A DNA stretch of 64,000 bases. It comes from Caldimicrobium sp964493015. Lineage in GTDB: Bacteria > Desulfobacterota > Thermodesulfobacteria > Thermodesulfobacteriales > Thermodesulfobacteriaceae. The notes beneath the pieces are model-generated. The model did not search any database. It was not told the origin of the DNA and saw only the letters and a list, made by a program, of their open reading frames with translations. Location: assembly GCA_964493015.1 (NCBI GenBank), contig CAZBLU010000001.1, forward strand, positions 34,646 through 98,645, written 5' to 3'. Both the position numbers and the translations under genes were made by a program. How positions within the stretch are numbered: position 1 is the stretch's first letter; each line of letters starts with the position of its first letter. Positions 17,018 through 25,332 of this stretch are shown here, one piece after another.

Positions 17018-18267
17018 ACCCCACTTCTTGTAATCTTCACCTTTACAAGAGATCCAGGGAGATGAGATCCCTTCAGCAAATAGGTTAAGCCATCTATTTC
17101 AGGGGCTTGAAGCCTGGCTATACCAAATCTTCTCCCCTTAAAATCTTCACCTAAGACAAGGAGCTCCTCTTCAACTCCCACCCTTTCCTTTAGCCTGGCT
17201 TTGGTTATCTCCTTTTGAAGCCTTAAGACCTCTCTTTTCCTTCTCAACCGCTCTTTCATGGGAATTTGACCAGGTAGCTTCTCTGCAGGGGTTCCCTCTT
17301 CAGGATAAAAAGGAAAGACCCCTAAATATTCAAATTTGGCAAGCTTGAGGAACTCAAGGAGATAGGCAAATTCTTTATCCCCTTCTCCTGGAAATCCTAC
17401 AATCAAACTCGTCCTAAAAGAAACCATGGGATTAAGTTTTCTAACATGTTCCATAAGGTTTAAAATTTTTTCAGGCGAATAAGGCCTCTTCATAGCCTTA
17501 AGAAGATTTGGATGGGCATGCTGAATAGGTATATCAAGGTAGGGCACTACCTTGGGGAGCTCTAAAATCCGCTCTAAAAGCCCTTCCTCAAGATGTGAGG
17601 GATGCAAATAGAGAAGACGAATTCTAAACTCAAAAGGCAAAAGACTAAGTTCTTTTAAAAGATAAAGTAGACCATCCTTCAACCCCAAATCCCTTCCATA
17701 GAGGGTCAGATCCTGGCCAACTAAAATTAGCTCTTTAATTCCCTTTTCTAAAAGTTTACGAGCCTCTCTAAGGAGTGATTCCAGAGGTTTACTTCTATAG
17801 GAGCCCCTAATTTTAGGGATAGTACAGTAGCTACAACGATGATTACAGCCCTCAGATATCTTAAGATAGGCATAAAAGGGACTTTCAGTTAAGACTTTGT
17901 CTTCTGGCTCCTCTTTGGTAAAAAACTGAAAGGGTTCTATACCGTAAAACTCATCCACCTCAGGGAGTAGCTCCCTAAGGGTCTCTAAGGAATATCTTGC
18001 AGGCAAACACCCAGAAACTATTAATTTCTGAGACCCCTTTTTTAAAGAAGCTAAGTCTAATATATGATCAATAGCCTCTTCCACAGAGGGCTTTATAAAG
18101 GCACAGGTATTTACCCAGAGGATATCTGCCTCTTCAGGATCTAAGGTGAAAGTATAACCTCTTTTTTGAAAGAGATAGAGGAGTTTTTCGAAATCACTCT
18201 TATTTTTGGGGCAACCAAGACTAACAGGATAGAGCTTTTTAGATGGTCTTAATTTGGGTGATTTCAT
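16978..18267 (-). CDS. rimO: Ribosomal protein uS12 methylthiotransferase RimO
   Basis: RimO adds a methylthio group to an Asp of ribosomal protein S12 using two iron-sulfur clusters. The 429 residues show the UPF0004 domain starting VSLGCPKNKSD with further Cys in VNTCAFIKP and VSGCLPARY, the radical SAM motif CNHRCSYCTIPKIRGSYRS, and a C-terminal TRAM domain (about 360-425). SLGCPKN separates RimO from MiaB. The start overlaps the end of panD by 29 bases on the same strand. Confidence 0.95.
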   Translation of the reverse strand: MKSPKLRPSKKLYPVSLGCPKNKSDFEKLLYLFQKRGYTFTLDPEEADILWVNTCAFIKPSVEEAIDHILDLASLKKGSQKLIVSGCLPARYSLETLRELLPEVDEFYGIEPFQFFTKEEPEDKVLTESPFYAYLKISEGCNHRCSYCTIPKIRGSYRSKPLESLLREARKLLEKGIKELILVGQDLTLYGRDLGLKDGLLYLLKELSLLPFEFRIRLLYLHPSHLEEGLLERILELPKVVPYLDIPIQHAHPNLLKAMKRPYSPEKILNLMEHVRKLNPMVSFRTSLIVGFPGEGDKEFAYLLEFLKLAKFEYLGVFPFYPEEGTPAEKLPGQIPMKERLRRKREVLRLQKEITKARLKERVGVEEELLVLGEDFKGRRFGIARLQAPEIDGLTYLLKGSHLPGSLVKVKITRSGVYDLWAVPWDFKG

Positions 18268-18595
18268 TTTTATCGTTTAGATAGAGAAGTTTTGTCCTGA
18301 AAAAGGGTAGCTCAGCATCGCTAATCCAGGAATAGGAGACAATAATAATTCTATCCCCCACTTCACCAAGCCTTGCCGAGGCCCCATTGAGAATAACTTC
18401 TCCCTTTTCGCCTTCAATGAGGTAGGTTTCAAAGCGTTCTCCATTGTTAAGGTTATAAACCCAAACTGCCTCCATGGGCAAAAGACCAGCCTTTTCCATG
18501 ATCTCCCTATCAAGGGTTAGACTTCCTTCATAATTAAGGTTCTTATCTGTTATGGTAGCCTGATGAATCTTGGCCTTTAAAAATTTGCGTAACAT
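18239..18595 (-). CDS. panD: Aspartate 1-decarboxylase
   Basis: PanD makes beta-alanine for pantothenate. The 118-residue proenzyme cleaves itself between Gly and Ser in NYEGSLTLD to create the pyruvoyl group. LRKFLKAKIHQATIT at the N-terminus and the later NGASARLGEVGDRIIIVSY are typical. It follows panC by two bases, forming a panCD operon for both branches that meet in pantothenate; panB is not in the window. Confidence 0.96.
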   Translation of the reverse strand: MLRKFLKAKIHQATITDKNLNYEGSLTLDREIMEKAGLLPMEAVWVYNLNNGERFETYLIEGEKGEVILNGASARLGEVGDRIIIVSYSWISDAELPFFRTKLLYLNDKNEITQIKTI

Positions 18596-18597
18596 CC

Positions 18598-19455
18598 TTA
18601 GCCCTCCTCTTTTGGTTTTATAATCCTATTATCAATTAGTCTTGTTTTCCCCACAAAGACCGCTAAGGCAAGTAAAACGGGGCCCCTAATATGGGAGACC
18701 CTCTCTAAAGTTTGAGGATCAACTATCTCCACATATTGCACCTTAGTGTAAGGAAAATTTTCAATATACTCTCTAACAAGTTTAACTATCCTCTCTGGGT
18801 CTTTCTCCCCACCAAGGACCAGCCTTTCAGCAAGCTTTAAGGCCTGGTAAAGGGATAGAGCTGACCTTCTTTCCTCCTCATTGAGATAAGTATTTCTGGA
18901 ACTTAGGGCCAAACCATCAAAGTCCCTAACTATAGGATGAGAGAGGATTTCCACATCTAAGTTGAGGTCTTTAACCATTTGTTGAATTATTCTCAACTGC
19001 TGATAGTCCTTTTCCCCAAAAATAGCTATATCAGGCTTAATGATGTTAAAAAGCTTTAGAACAACTGTTGCTACCCCTCTAAAATGCCCAGGCCTATAGG
19101 CCCCACAAAGCCCAGAGCTAAGCTTGGTTACCTCAACAAAGGTCTGGAAATCATCTGGATACATCTCCTCAGCCTCTGGACAAAAGAGGAGGTCTACTCC
19201 TTCTGCCTCTAAAAGCTTTGCATCTCTATCAAGATCCCGAGGATAGACCTTGAAATCCTCCTCTTGACCAAACTGAAGAGGATTGACAAAGATGCTAACT
19301 ACCACCTTATCAGCCTTATTTTTAGCCATTCTTACTAAGCTTAGATGTCCCTCATGGAGATAGCCCATAGTAGGGACAAGGGCAACTGTGTGCCCCTCTC
19401 TTTTGTATTCCCTTATTCTCTCTTTTATGAGCTCAATGCTTTTAATTACTTCCAT
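18598..19455 (-). CDS. panC: Pantothenate synthetase (pantoate--beta-alanine ligase)
   Basis: PanC joins pantoate and beta-alanine with ATP, passing through pantoyl-adenylate. The 285 residues carry the nucleotide-binding VPTMGYLHEGHLSLV (HxGH type), VSIFVNPLQFGQEEDF, FGEKDYQQL, and LSSRNTYLNEEER (the KMSKS-like region). The ATG lies within the last 10 bases of the L,D-transpeptidase gene, so the order is ldt, panC, panD, rimO on one transcript. Confidence 0.97.
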   Translation of the reverse strand: MEVIKSIELIKERIREYKREGHTVALVPTMGYLHEGHLSLVRMAKNKADKVVVSIFVNPLQFGQEEDFKVYPRDLDRDAKLLEAEGVDLLFCPEAEEMYPDDFQTFVEVTKLSSGLCGAYRPGHFRGVATVVLKLFNIIKPDIAIFGEKDYQQLRIIQQMVKDLNLDVEILSHPIVRDFDGLALSSRNTYLNEEERRSALSLYQALKLAERLVLGGEKDPERIVKLVREYIENFPYTKVQYVEIVDPQTLERVSHIRGPVLLALAVFVGKTRLIDNRIIKPKEEG

Positions 19456-20297
19456 GTCTCCAAATCTATGAATTCTAAAGGTTCCATATGAGCGAAGATC
19501 CTCTGCAAGATCACACCTTTTAGTCTTTCCTCCTTCTCTACTTCAAATTTCCCCTCGCCCTGACTTTTTAATTGCTGAGCCAATCTTCCCTTATGCCACT
19601 CCTCCCAGAGAAGAATCCTCTCTCCTTTGGCACTTTCCTTTAGATAAAAATACCAATAAGTAGCCTCATCAATCCTAAAATATAAAGCACCTTCCCAAAA
19701 ATCCAAAGGCTTCACCTTGAGGGGATAGGCTAATTTTTTAAGAAACTCATAGAGGCCCTTTTCGCTATCAACCAAATAGACCCTTTGCCCAGGCCTAAGA
19801 AAGGGGATAAGTCTCTCCAAATCAGGGTTATTTAAGGCTACACAACCTTGTGTCCAGTTGTAATTAAGGCCTCCCTTTTCTTTTTTAAAGGAACCACCTC
19901 CATGAATGCCAATGGCGTTACCAAGGGTTTTCCCTTCAGCCCTCTTTAATCTTGCAAAATCTATTTCTCCTCTATAATAAGCCCAAGAAAGATCGTTCCA
20001 ATTAGGATAAGAGAGCTCAATAAAGTAGTAATACTGGGCAGAAAGTCTAATCTCGGTTATTTTGTAAATTCCCTCAGGGGTAAGGAAATCTCCCCTTTTA
20101 CTCTTAGGAAGAAGGCTTTTTAAACCATGTCCTGCTGGAAAGTCCATTAAAACCTCTTCCCCCCTTTTAAGATAGAGACGATATTTTGCCTTATCATAAA
20201 GGAGGTAAAGCTCTTGTGAGCCTTCTACTACATTTGCCAACAGTAATATAATCCAAATTAAAACTAAGGTTTGTCTTAAAAAAAGAATAAAGCCCAT
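19446..20297 (-). CDS. L,D-transpeptidase (YkuD domain), exported
   Basis: A 283-residue protein with an N-terminal hydrophobic segment (about 4-24) that is either a signal peptide or an anchor. The YkuD catalytic domain (about 28-180) has GIHGGG and NWTQGCVALNN, supplying the active-site His and Cys. Such enzymes form 3-3 crosslinks in peptidoglycan or attach lipoproteins to it. The C-terminal 100 residues (WEGALYFRIDEATYWYFYL...) are not a known domain to me. It is divergent from YjbQ with only 54 bases between them. No Shine-Dalgarno sequence is visible, and TTGTTT/TATGAT elements (18-base spacer) upstream may be the promoter. Confidence 0.88.
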   Translation of the reverse strand: MGFILFLRQTLVLIWIILLLANVVEGSQELYLLYDKAKYRLYLKRGEEVLMDFPAGHGLKSLLPKSKRGDFLTPEGIYKITEIRLSAQYYYFIELSYPNWNDLSWAYYRGEIDFARLKRAEGKTLGNAIGIHGGGSFKKEKGGLNYNWTQGCVALNNPDLERLIPFLRPGQRVYLVDSEKGLYEFLKKLAYPLKVKPLDFWEGALYFRIDEATYWYFYLKESAKGERILLWEEWHKGRLAQQLKSQGEGKFEVEKEERLKGVILQRIFAHMEPLEFIDLETWK

Positions 20298-20314
20298 TTT
20301 TTAAAAAAAACCCC

Positions 20315-20343
20315 TTGACAATATCATAAAATCTTTTAAAAAT
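20315..20343 (+). promoter_or_regulatory. Putative promoter for yjbQ implying a leaderless transcript
   Basis: TTGACA (20315-20320), a 17-base spacer and AAAAAT (20338-20343; or TAAAAA one base earlier). The ATG at 20352 lies 8 bases after the -10 box, at the expected transcription start, and no ribosome binding site is present. The -10 match is weak. Confidence 0.35.
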
Positions 20344-20351
20344 AACAAACA

Positions 20352-20738
20352 ATGGAAATTATAACTGTCAAGACCACCAAAAAGACGGAATTAATTGACA
20401 TTACTTCAGACATTGAAAAGGTTCTCCCTCATAAAGACGGGCTTTGTATCCTTTTTAATCCCCATACAACCGCTGGTATAATCGTTAACGAAGGGGCTGA
20501 CCCTTCCGTAAAGGAAGATATCTTGGCCATATATGGACATATAGCCCCTGAAAAATATCCCTATAAACATTTGGAGGGAAACTCTCCTGGACACATAAAA
20601 GCAAGTCTTACAGGGCCAAGCATGGTGCTCCTTGTGGAGAAGGGAAAGCTTGTGCTTGGCACCTGGCAGAGGGTCTTCTTTGCTGAATACGATGGTCCAC
20701 GCACAAGAAAGATTTATATTAAATTCATTGAAGGTTAA
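20352..20738 (+). CDS. YjbQ family protein (UPF0047)
   Basis: A 128-residue YjbQ-type protein. E. coli YjbQ has weak thiamine-phosphate synthase activity, but the true function of the family is open. The hallmarks are NPHTTAGIIVNEGADPSV (His and Glu/Asp, a likely metal site), GNSPGHIKASL and GTWQRVFFAEYDGPRTRK. The fold is a small trimeric beta barrel. There is no visible ribosome binding site, consistent with a leaderless transcript. The TPR lipoprotein starts four bases downstream. Confidence 0.9.
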   Translation: MEIITVKTTKKTELIDITSDIEKVLPHKDGLCILFNPHTTAGIIVNEGADPSVKEDILAIYGHIAPEKYPYKHLEGNSPGHIKASLTGPSMVLLVEKGKLVLGTWQRVFFAEYDGPRTRKIYIKFIEG

Positions 20739-20742
20739 AATT

Positions 20743-21504
20743 ATGCGCAAAATACTTTTAGGGCTTATACTTTTAGTTGCTCTAATTTCTTGCAAGGCTC
20801 AGCCTCAATATTACCAGGACAAAATTACTTCCCATAAAGAAGTGGCTAAGCTTTACATTGCTGAGGGTCGTTATACTGAAGCTCTCAAAGAGCTTGAGCA
20901 AGCTAAAAAAACCATAGAGTGTGATGCCGAAACTTATAATCTCTTAGCCACAGTTTATATGGCCAAAAAGGAATATGAAAAGGCAGAAGAGGCCCTAAAT
21001 GAGGCCTTAAAAAGGGATCCTAACTATTCAGAGGCCTATACCAATTATGGAACCTTAAGGATGCTGCAGGGAAGGTATCAGGAAGCTATACAATATTTCG
21101 AAAGGGCCCTTGAAAATCCTCTATACCTTAATGCCCATTTAGCCTTAACTAACATGGGCTGGGCCTATTACCAACTGGGAGACAAGGAAAAGGCCGTAAA
21201 TACCCTTTATTCAGCTATAAGAGAAAATGCAAGGGCCTCCAAGGCTTTAATTTATCTTGCTCTCATCCATTTAAACGAGGGTGACTTGAATTCTGCTGAG
21301 TTTTATCTCAAACGGGTTCTTAAATACGACAGGGGCTCATTAGAGGCCCGTTACTACTTAGGGGAAGTCTTTTTTAGGCAAGGGAAGCTTAACCTGGCAA
21401 AAGAAATATGGAATTCCGTTATTCAGCTCAATCCTGGCTCTGAATGGGGGAACCTTGCCGAAGATAGGCTCTATTTTCTCCAAAAATTAGAATCCCCTAA
21501 GTGA
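20743..21504 (+). CDS. TPR lipoprotein, PilW/PilF-like
   Basis: A 253-residue exported protein with at least five tetratricopeptide repeats (for example AETYNLLATVYMAKKEYEKA, NYSEAYTNYGTLRMLQGRY, NAHLALTNMGWAYYQLGDKE). The N-terminus MRKILLGLILLVALISCK is a lipoprotein signal with lipobox LISC, so Cys17 should be lipidated. The arrangement matches PilW/PilF, the outer-membrane pilotin for the type IV pilus secretin, though TPR lipoproteins are varied and no pilus gene is nearby. The start at 20743 is chosen because it gives the signal peptide; an upstream in-frame ATG would lie inside yjbQ. Its last 18 bases overlap leuA. Confidence 0.75.
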   Translation: MRKILLGLILLVALISCKAQPQYYQDKITSHKEVAKLYIAEGRYTEALKELEQAKKTIECDAETYNLLATVYMAKKEYEKAEEALNEALKRDPNYSEAYTNYGTLRMLQGRYQEAIQYFERALENPLYLNAHLALTNMGWAYYQLGDKEKAVNTLYSAIRENARASKALIYLALIHLNEGDLNSAEFYLKRVLKYDRGSLEARYYLGEVFFRQGKLNLAKEIWNSVIQLNPGSEWGNLAEDRLYFLQKLESPK

Positions 21505-23118
21505 ACTCTTTAGGGCTTCTCCCTTTTCCAAATAGGCTTCAAGTCTATTCAGAGCCTTAATGAGGGCCTTCAAACTGGCAATTACAATATCTCCGTCTTT
21601 ACCCAGGCCAGCAGACCTCTTCCCCGTAGTGTTCTCAAGGATGACCCCGCAAATACCCTCAGCCGAAGTGCCTCCAGAGAGGGCATCAATGTGAAAATCT
21701 ATAAGCTTTAGGGCCTTCTTATTTGGCTCGCCACTAAAGGTATATCCCAGGGCCTCTGCTACAGCCTTATAGGCTGCATCAATGGGCCCTACCCCAAGAC
21801 CAACAGAAACCTTTTTTCCCTCTTTCCTATCCTCTATTTCCACTTGGGCAATAGGTCTGAGAGATCCACTCAACACGCTTATCACCTGAGAAGATAAAAG
21901 CTGATATCTATAACTTTCTTCCAAGAGAAGATCAAGGACGATCCCTTCTAAATAGGCTTCATCAACCTGCCTAAGAAAATCTTTCACCTCTTCCCTGTAG
22001 CGTTCAAAGACCTTGTCTAAAAGCTCTTTATTCAACTTCCAGCCTAAGCTTTCCAGTTTAAAGGAGAGGGCATGTCTCCCAGAGTGTTTTCCAAGAACAA
22101 TAGCAGAGCCTGTCCAGCCGATGTCTTCAGGATTAATAATTTCATAGGTAGTTCTCTCACAGAGCACTCCGTGTTGATGAATACCTGATTCGTGAGCAAA
22201 GGCATTGGCTCCCACAATAGCCTTATTTGGCTGAACAACCATACCTGTATAACTCGAAACAAGCTGACTTACAGGAACTATCTTTTTAGTATTAATTTTT
22301 ATCTCTGGCTCATAGCCAAGTTTCTCTCTAAAGAAATCTGCCCTGGTTTTAAGGGCCATGATAATCTCCTCTAAGGCGGCATTACCTGCCCTCTCTCCAA
22401 TGCCATTAATAGTGCCCTCCACCTGAGTGGCCCCAGCAAGGATAGCAGAAAGAGAATTGGCTACCGCAAGGCCAAGATCATTGTGACAGTGAACAGAAAG
22501 TCTTAATCTTCCAGCCCTTAAGGCCTCTTCATAACCCGCTTCTATAAGCCGCTCCACGAGAAATTTGATTAGCGAGTAATACTCCTGAGGCACGGTGTAA
22601 CCCACTGTGTCTGGAATATTAATCGTACTTGCCCCTGACTTTACTACCTCTAAGACCACCTGAGCCAGAAATTCTCGATCACTCCTTGTGGCATCCTCAG
22701 CAGAGAATTCCACATCAGGGCAGAGACTCCTTGCAAAGGAGACCGCTTCTTTAGCAATCTCTAAAACCTCATCCCTTGTCTTTTTAAGTTTGTATTTAAG
22801 ATGTATGTCTGAAGTGGCAATAAATGTATGAATCCTTGGGGATTCTGCCACTTTTATAGCCTCCCAAGCAACCTCTATGTCTTTTTTATTGGCCCGAGCA
22901 AGGGCAGCTATGGTTACTCCCTTTACCTCTTTAGCCAAGGTTTGCACAGCCTTAAAATCTCCAGGAGAAGTAATAGGGAAACCAGCTTCAATAACATCAA
23001 TGCCAAGCTCTGCAAGAGCCCTACCAATCTCTATTTTCTGTTTGATATTAAGAGAAACCCCAGGAGATTGCTCCCCATCTCTAAGGGTGGTATCAAAAAA
23101 GATTATCCTCGGATGCAA
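21487..23118 (-). CDS. leuA: 2-isopropylmalate synthase
   Basis: LeuA condenses 2-ketoisovalerate with acetyl-CoA, the first committed step to leucine. The 543 residues include the catalytic TIM barrel (FFDTTLRDGEQSPGV, with Arg and Asp; HCHNDLGLAVANS as metal ligands; GTINGIGERAGNAALEE) and a C-terminal LeuA dimer domain for leucine feedback (about 400-520, with SGGTSAEGICGVILE). The homocitrate and citramalate synthase relatives lack parts of this. The start is TTG at 23118, with GGAGG 6 bases upstream. leuB, leuC and leuD are not nearby. TTGAAA and TATAAT-like boxes upstream have non-standard spacing, and I see no attenuator. Confidence 0.94.
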   Translation of the reverse strand: MHPRIIFFDTTLRDGEQSPGVSLNIKQKIEIGRALAELGIDVIEAGFPITSPGDFKAVQTLAKEVKGVTIAALARANKKDIEVAWEAIKVAESPRIHTFIATSDIHLKYKLKKTRDEVLEIAKEAVSFARSLCPDVEFSAEDATRSDREFLAQVVLEVVKSGASTINIPDTVGYTVPQEYYSLIKFLVERLIEAGYEEALRAGRLRLSVHCHNDLGLAVANSLSAILAGATQVEGTINGIGERAGNAALEEIIMALKTRADFFREKLGYEPEIKINTKKIVPVSQLVSSYTGMVVQPNKAIVGANAFAHESGIHQHGVLCERTTYEIINPEDIGWTGSAIVLGKHSGRHALSFKLESLGWKLNKELLDKVFERYREEVKDFLRQVDEAYLEGIVLDLLLEESYRYQLLSSQVISVLSGSLRPIAQVEIEDRKEGKKVSVGLGVGPIDAAYKAVAEALGYTFSGEPNKKALKLIDFHIDALSGGTSAEGICGVILENTTGKRSAGLGKDGDIVIASLKALIKALNRLEAYLEKGEALKSSLRGF

Positions 23119-23303
23119 TGTCCACCTCCAATTTATATTTATTATAAAATTAAACTTGTTTCACCTTTTTTCAAGGCTAATATGGTATAATCAATCAAAA
23201 TTATAACACTAAGGTAAAAGCTTAAAAGGGTAGATCTATTTTTGACCTCTATTCAACCTGAAAGCTTACGAAAAAACAAAAAAATGTTAAAATTAAGTTT
23301 GGA

Positions 23304-24461
23304 ATGAGAAAAATTAAGCTCACCAAAGGGCTCTCTTTATCACCCATTAAGTTCTTTTGGGGAAAATTGGCTCACGATAATATTTTGTTGTATGCACAGG
23401 GGTTGACTTTCAACACCTTGCTTACCCTTATTCCCCTTTCTGGTCTAATCTTTTCCCTTGGTAGAAGTTTTCTTCATGAAGAGCTTATCCTTCAGAGGGC
23501 CTTTCTTTTCTTATCAAATTACCTTACTGCGGAGGCCCTTATTTCTGCTTTAGAGCGCATCATTGATCTCTTGGGAAATTTGCGCAAACTCCCTTTAGGA
23601 AGATATAGTTTACTTCTCTATTTCTTCATGAGTCTGGGTCTTCTTTTTCAAATTGAGGATATCTTAAACAAAATCTTTCTTGCCTTTAAAAAACGAAGTA
23701 TAAAAGAGAGAATACTCTTTTATTGGGTAGCCCTAACCCTTGCCCCCTTTCTCTTTCTGCTACCCATTTTTCTGCAGACCTCTCCTAATATACCCTCAAA
23801 GTTTCAATATTTAAGCTATTTTGCCTTTCTCTTTGTCTTTTTCTATCTGATTTACACCTATTTTCCTGCCAGAAGAATAGGTAAAAAAGCATCCCTTTTA
23901 GGGGCCTTTGTTACCACCTTCTTTTGGTATCTTGTTACCTTAGGTTTTGGCTTTTATGTAAAAAAGGCTATAGTATATTCCAAACTATATGGGAGTCTCT
24001 CCGTAATCCCTATTTTTTTGCTTTTCCTATTTGTCAATTGGATGATCTTTCTTTTTGGTGCAGAAATCACTTATATGATTGAGAAAAAGCCTTGGAAAAA
24101 GGGCTATCTACCTCTTTCCTCACCTTTTAGGGAATTCTTTTTGATGCTCTATTTGAGTAAAACCTTTTATGAAGGCAGTCTTTGCTCAATTAGGGAGCTT
24201 GAAAAAAATTTCCCTTTAGCTAATGAAGACATACTAAAAGCTCTTGAAACTCTGGAAAAAAGGAAATTCATCTACATAAAAGATGAAGAGATCTTCTTTA
24301 GAACACCTCCAGAAAAGATCACCCTTCTCCAATTTTTTGATTTAACCTCCATCCAAGAGCTTAGGACCTATTTTCCAGTGTTGGCAGAGGTCTTCTCTGA
24401 AGTTTGCGAAATCAGAGAATTACTCTTAGAGCGAAGCCTTAAAGATTTTATTAAGGCGTAA
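23304..24461 (+). CDS. YihY/BrkB family inner membrane protein
   Basis: A 385-residue protein. Residues about 20-265 form the six-helix YihY (formerly called ribonuclease BN) domain, with the family segments AQGLTFNTLLTLIPL, FWYLVTLGFGFYVK and NWMIFLFGAEITYMIE. The C-terminal 120 residues are soluble and resemble a winged-helix region (LEKNFPLANEDILKALETLEKRKFIYIKDE), an arrangement common in this family. The function is not established; export of lipids or solutes has been proposed. It is transcribed divergently from leuA. Confidence 0.85.
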   Translation: MRKIKLTKGLSLSPIKFFWGKLAHDNILLYAQGLTFNTLLTLIPLSGLIFSLGRSFLHEELILQRAFLFLSNYLTAEALISALERIIDLLGNLRKLPLGRYSLLLYFFMSLGLLFQIEDILNKIFLAFKKRSIKERILFYWVALTLAPFLFLLPIFLQTSPNIPSKFQYLSYFAFLFVFFYLIYTYFPARRIGKKASLLGAFVTTFFWYLVTLGFGFYVKKAIVYSKLYGSLSVIPIFLLFLFVNWMIFLFGAEITYMIEKKPWKKGYLPLSSPFREFFLMLYLSKTFYEGSLCSIRELEKNFPLANEDILKALETLEKRKFIYIKDEEIFFRTPPEKITLLQFFDLTSIQELRTYFPVLAEVFSEVCEIRELLLERSLKDFIKA

Positions 24462-24508
24462 ACCAGAATCCGTCTAAGTGATTTCGCAGTGTGAATAAAA
24501 TTTAGTCA

Positions 24509-24593
24509 TGCCGAGGGCGGGAGTCGAACCCGCACGGGGGTGAACCCCAGTGGATTTTGAGTCCACCGCGTCTGCCAGTTCCGCCACCTCGGC
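24509..24593 (-). tRNA. tRNA-Leu (anticodon CAA)
   Basis: An 85-base class II tRNA. The acceptor stem GCCGAGG pairs with CCTCGGC and A is the discriminator. The D arm begins GCGGAACTGGCAGACGC, the anticodon stem-loop is GTGGA CTCAAAA TCCAC giving anticodon CAA, the long variable arm is TGGGGTTCACCCC, and the T loop is GTTCGACTC. CCA is not encoded (TGA follows). It reads UUG leucine codons. Confidence 0.96.
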
Positions 24594-24626
24594 TTTGCTT
24601 TTTAAATTTTAATACAAAATATCAAT

Positions 24627-25121
24627 CTAACAACCTTCTACCTTCTTCTTGGGGGTTGGCTTAGGGGCTTGAGTAGGCTCCTTTGTTTGATTGCTAACCT
24701 GACCCTCCTTCTTAGGAGCCTTCTCTACAGGCACATCCCCCTTAGTAGCATTCACTGAAGTGCTCGGAGAAACCTTTCCACGTCTTTTGCCCTTTTTCTC
24801 TGTGGCATTTGTTACCTTAACTTGCGCAGCTTTAGCACTGCCTTTGGTCTCCTCTTTTACCCTTGTCTCTCTTGCCTTGACCTCATTAAAGGCCCTTTTA
24901 ATATCCTCGTCACTTACCTGCTTATGTAAGGCTTTTTTAGTCGACTTGTTACGAAGATGATCAATAAGCTCAGCCTCACTTTTGGCTCCCACCTTTTTAA
25001 TATTCTCTACCACCACTTCAAGCTTACCATGGCACTTTAAACAAGGTAAATCTGAACTCCATCCTTGAGTAACGCTAAAAATTATCCCTCCTGCTAAAAT
25101 TAAAGAAACAAATCTCTTCAT
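24627..25121 (-). CDS. Small monohaem cytochrome c-like protein with a Lys/Pro-rich tail
   Basis: A 164-residue exported protein with a signal peptide (about 1-23) and one haem-binding motif CLKCH (Cys27, Cys30, His31) at the very start of the mature chain. Residues up to about 90 are helical (ELIDHLRNKSTKKALHKQVSDEDIKRAF), fitting a tiny class I cytochrome. The remaining half is low complexity, rich in Lys, Thr, Pro, Ala, and ends in Cys. The start at 25121 is chosen because AGGAGGTG lies 5 bases upstream and it gives a clean signal peptide. I do not know a close relative. The Met ligand for the haem is not apparent. Confidence 0.7.
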   Translation of the reverse strand: MKRFVSLILAGGIIFSVTQGWSSDLPCLKCHGKLEVVVENIKKVGAKSEAELIDHLRNKSTKKALHKQVSDEDIKRAFNEVKARETRVKEETKGSAKAAQVKVTNATEKKGKRRGKVSPSTSVNATKGDVPVEKAPKKEGQVSNQTKEPTQAPKPTPKKKVEGC

Positions 25122-25270
25122 GGCACACCTCCTATTTTTTTTCTTTGTAATATTCAAAATACATGCCAAAAGGTATAAAAATTCCCCATCATGAAGGCTT
25201 TGCAGGTATTAAGCCTTTACAAAAAGCAAGATGGCTCTCCCTCTCTTTTCTCTTCAAACCTACAAAATAG

Positions 25271-25299
25271 TTACTCTTCCAAAGACAAAATGGTATGAT
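25271..25299 (+). promoter_or_regulatory. Putative promoter for iorA
   Basis: TTACTC (25271-25276) and TATGAT (25294-25299) are 17 bases apart, about 34 bases upstream of the iorA ATG, which is preceded by GGGGGG. Confidence 0.4.
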
Positions 25300-25332
25300 A
25301 TATTTAGGGACAATGCATAACGGGGGGATCTT

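Noticed and set aside
20632..20742. N-terminal extension of the TPR lipoprotein
   Set aside because: It lies inside yjbQ in another frame and would hide the lipoprotein signal that begins at 20743.
23119..23303. Leucine attenuator or T-box ahead of leuA
   Set aside because: No run of Leu codons, T-box motif or terminator hairpin could be seen in the 185 bases.
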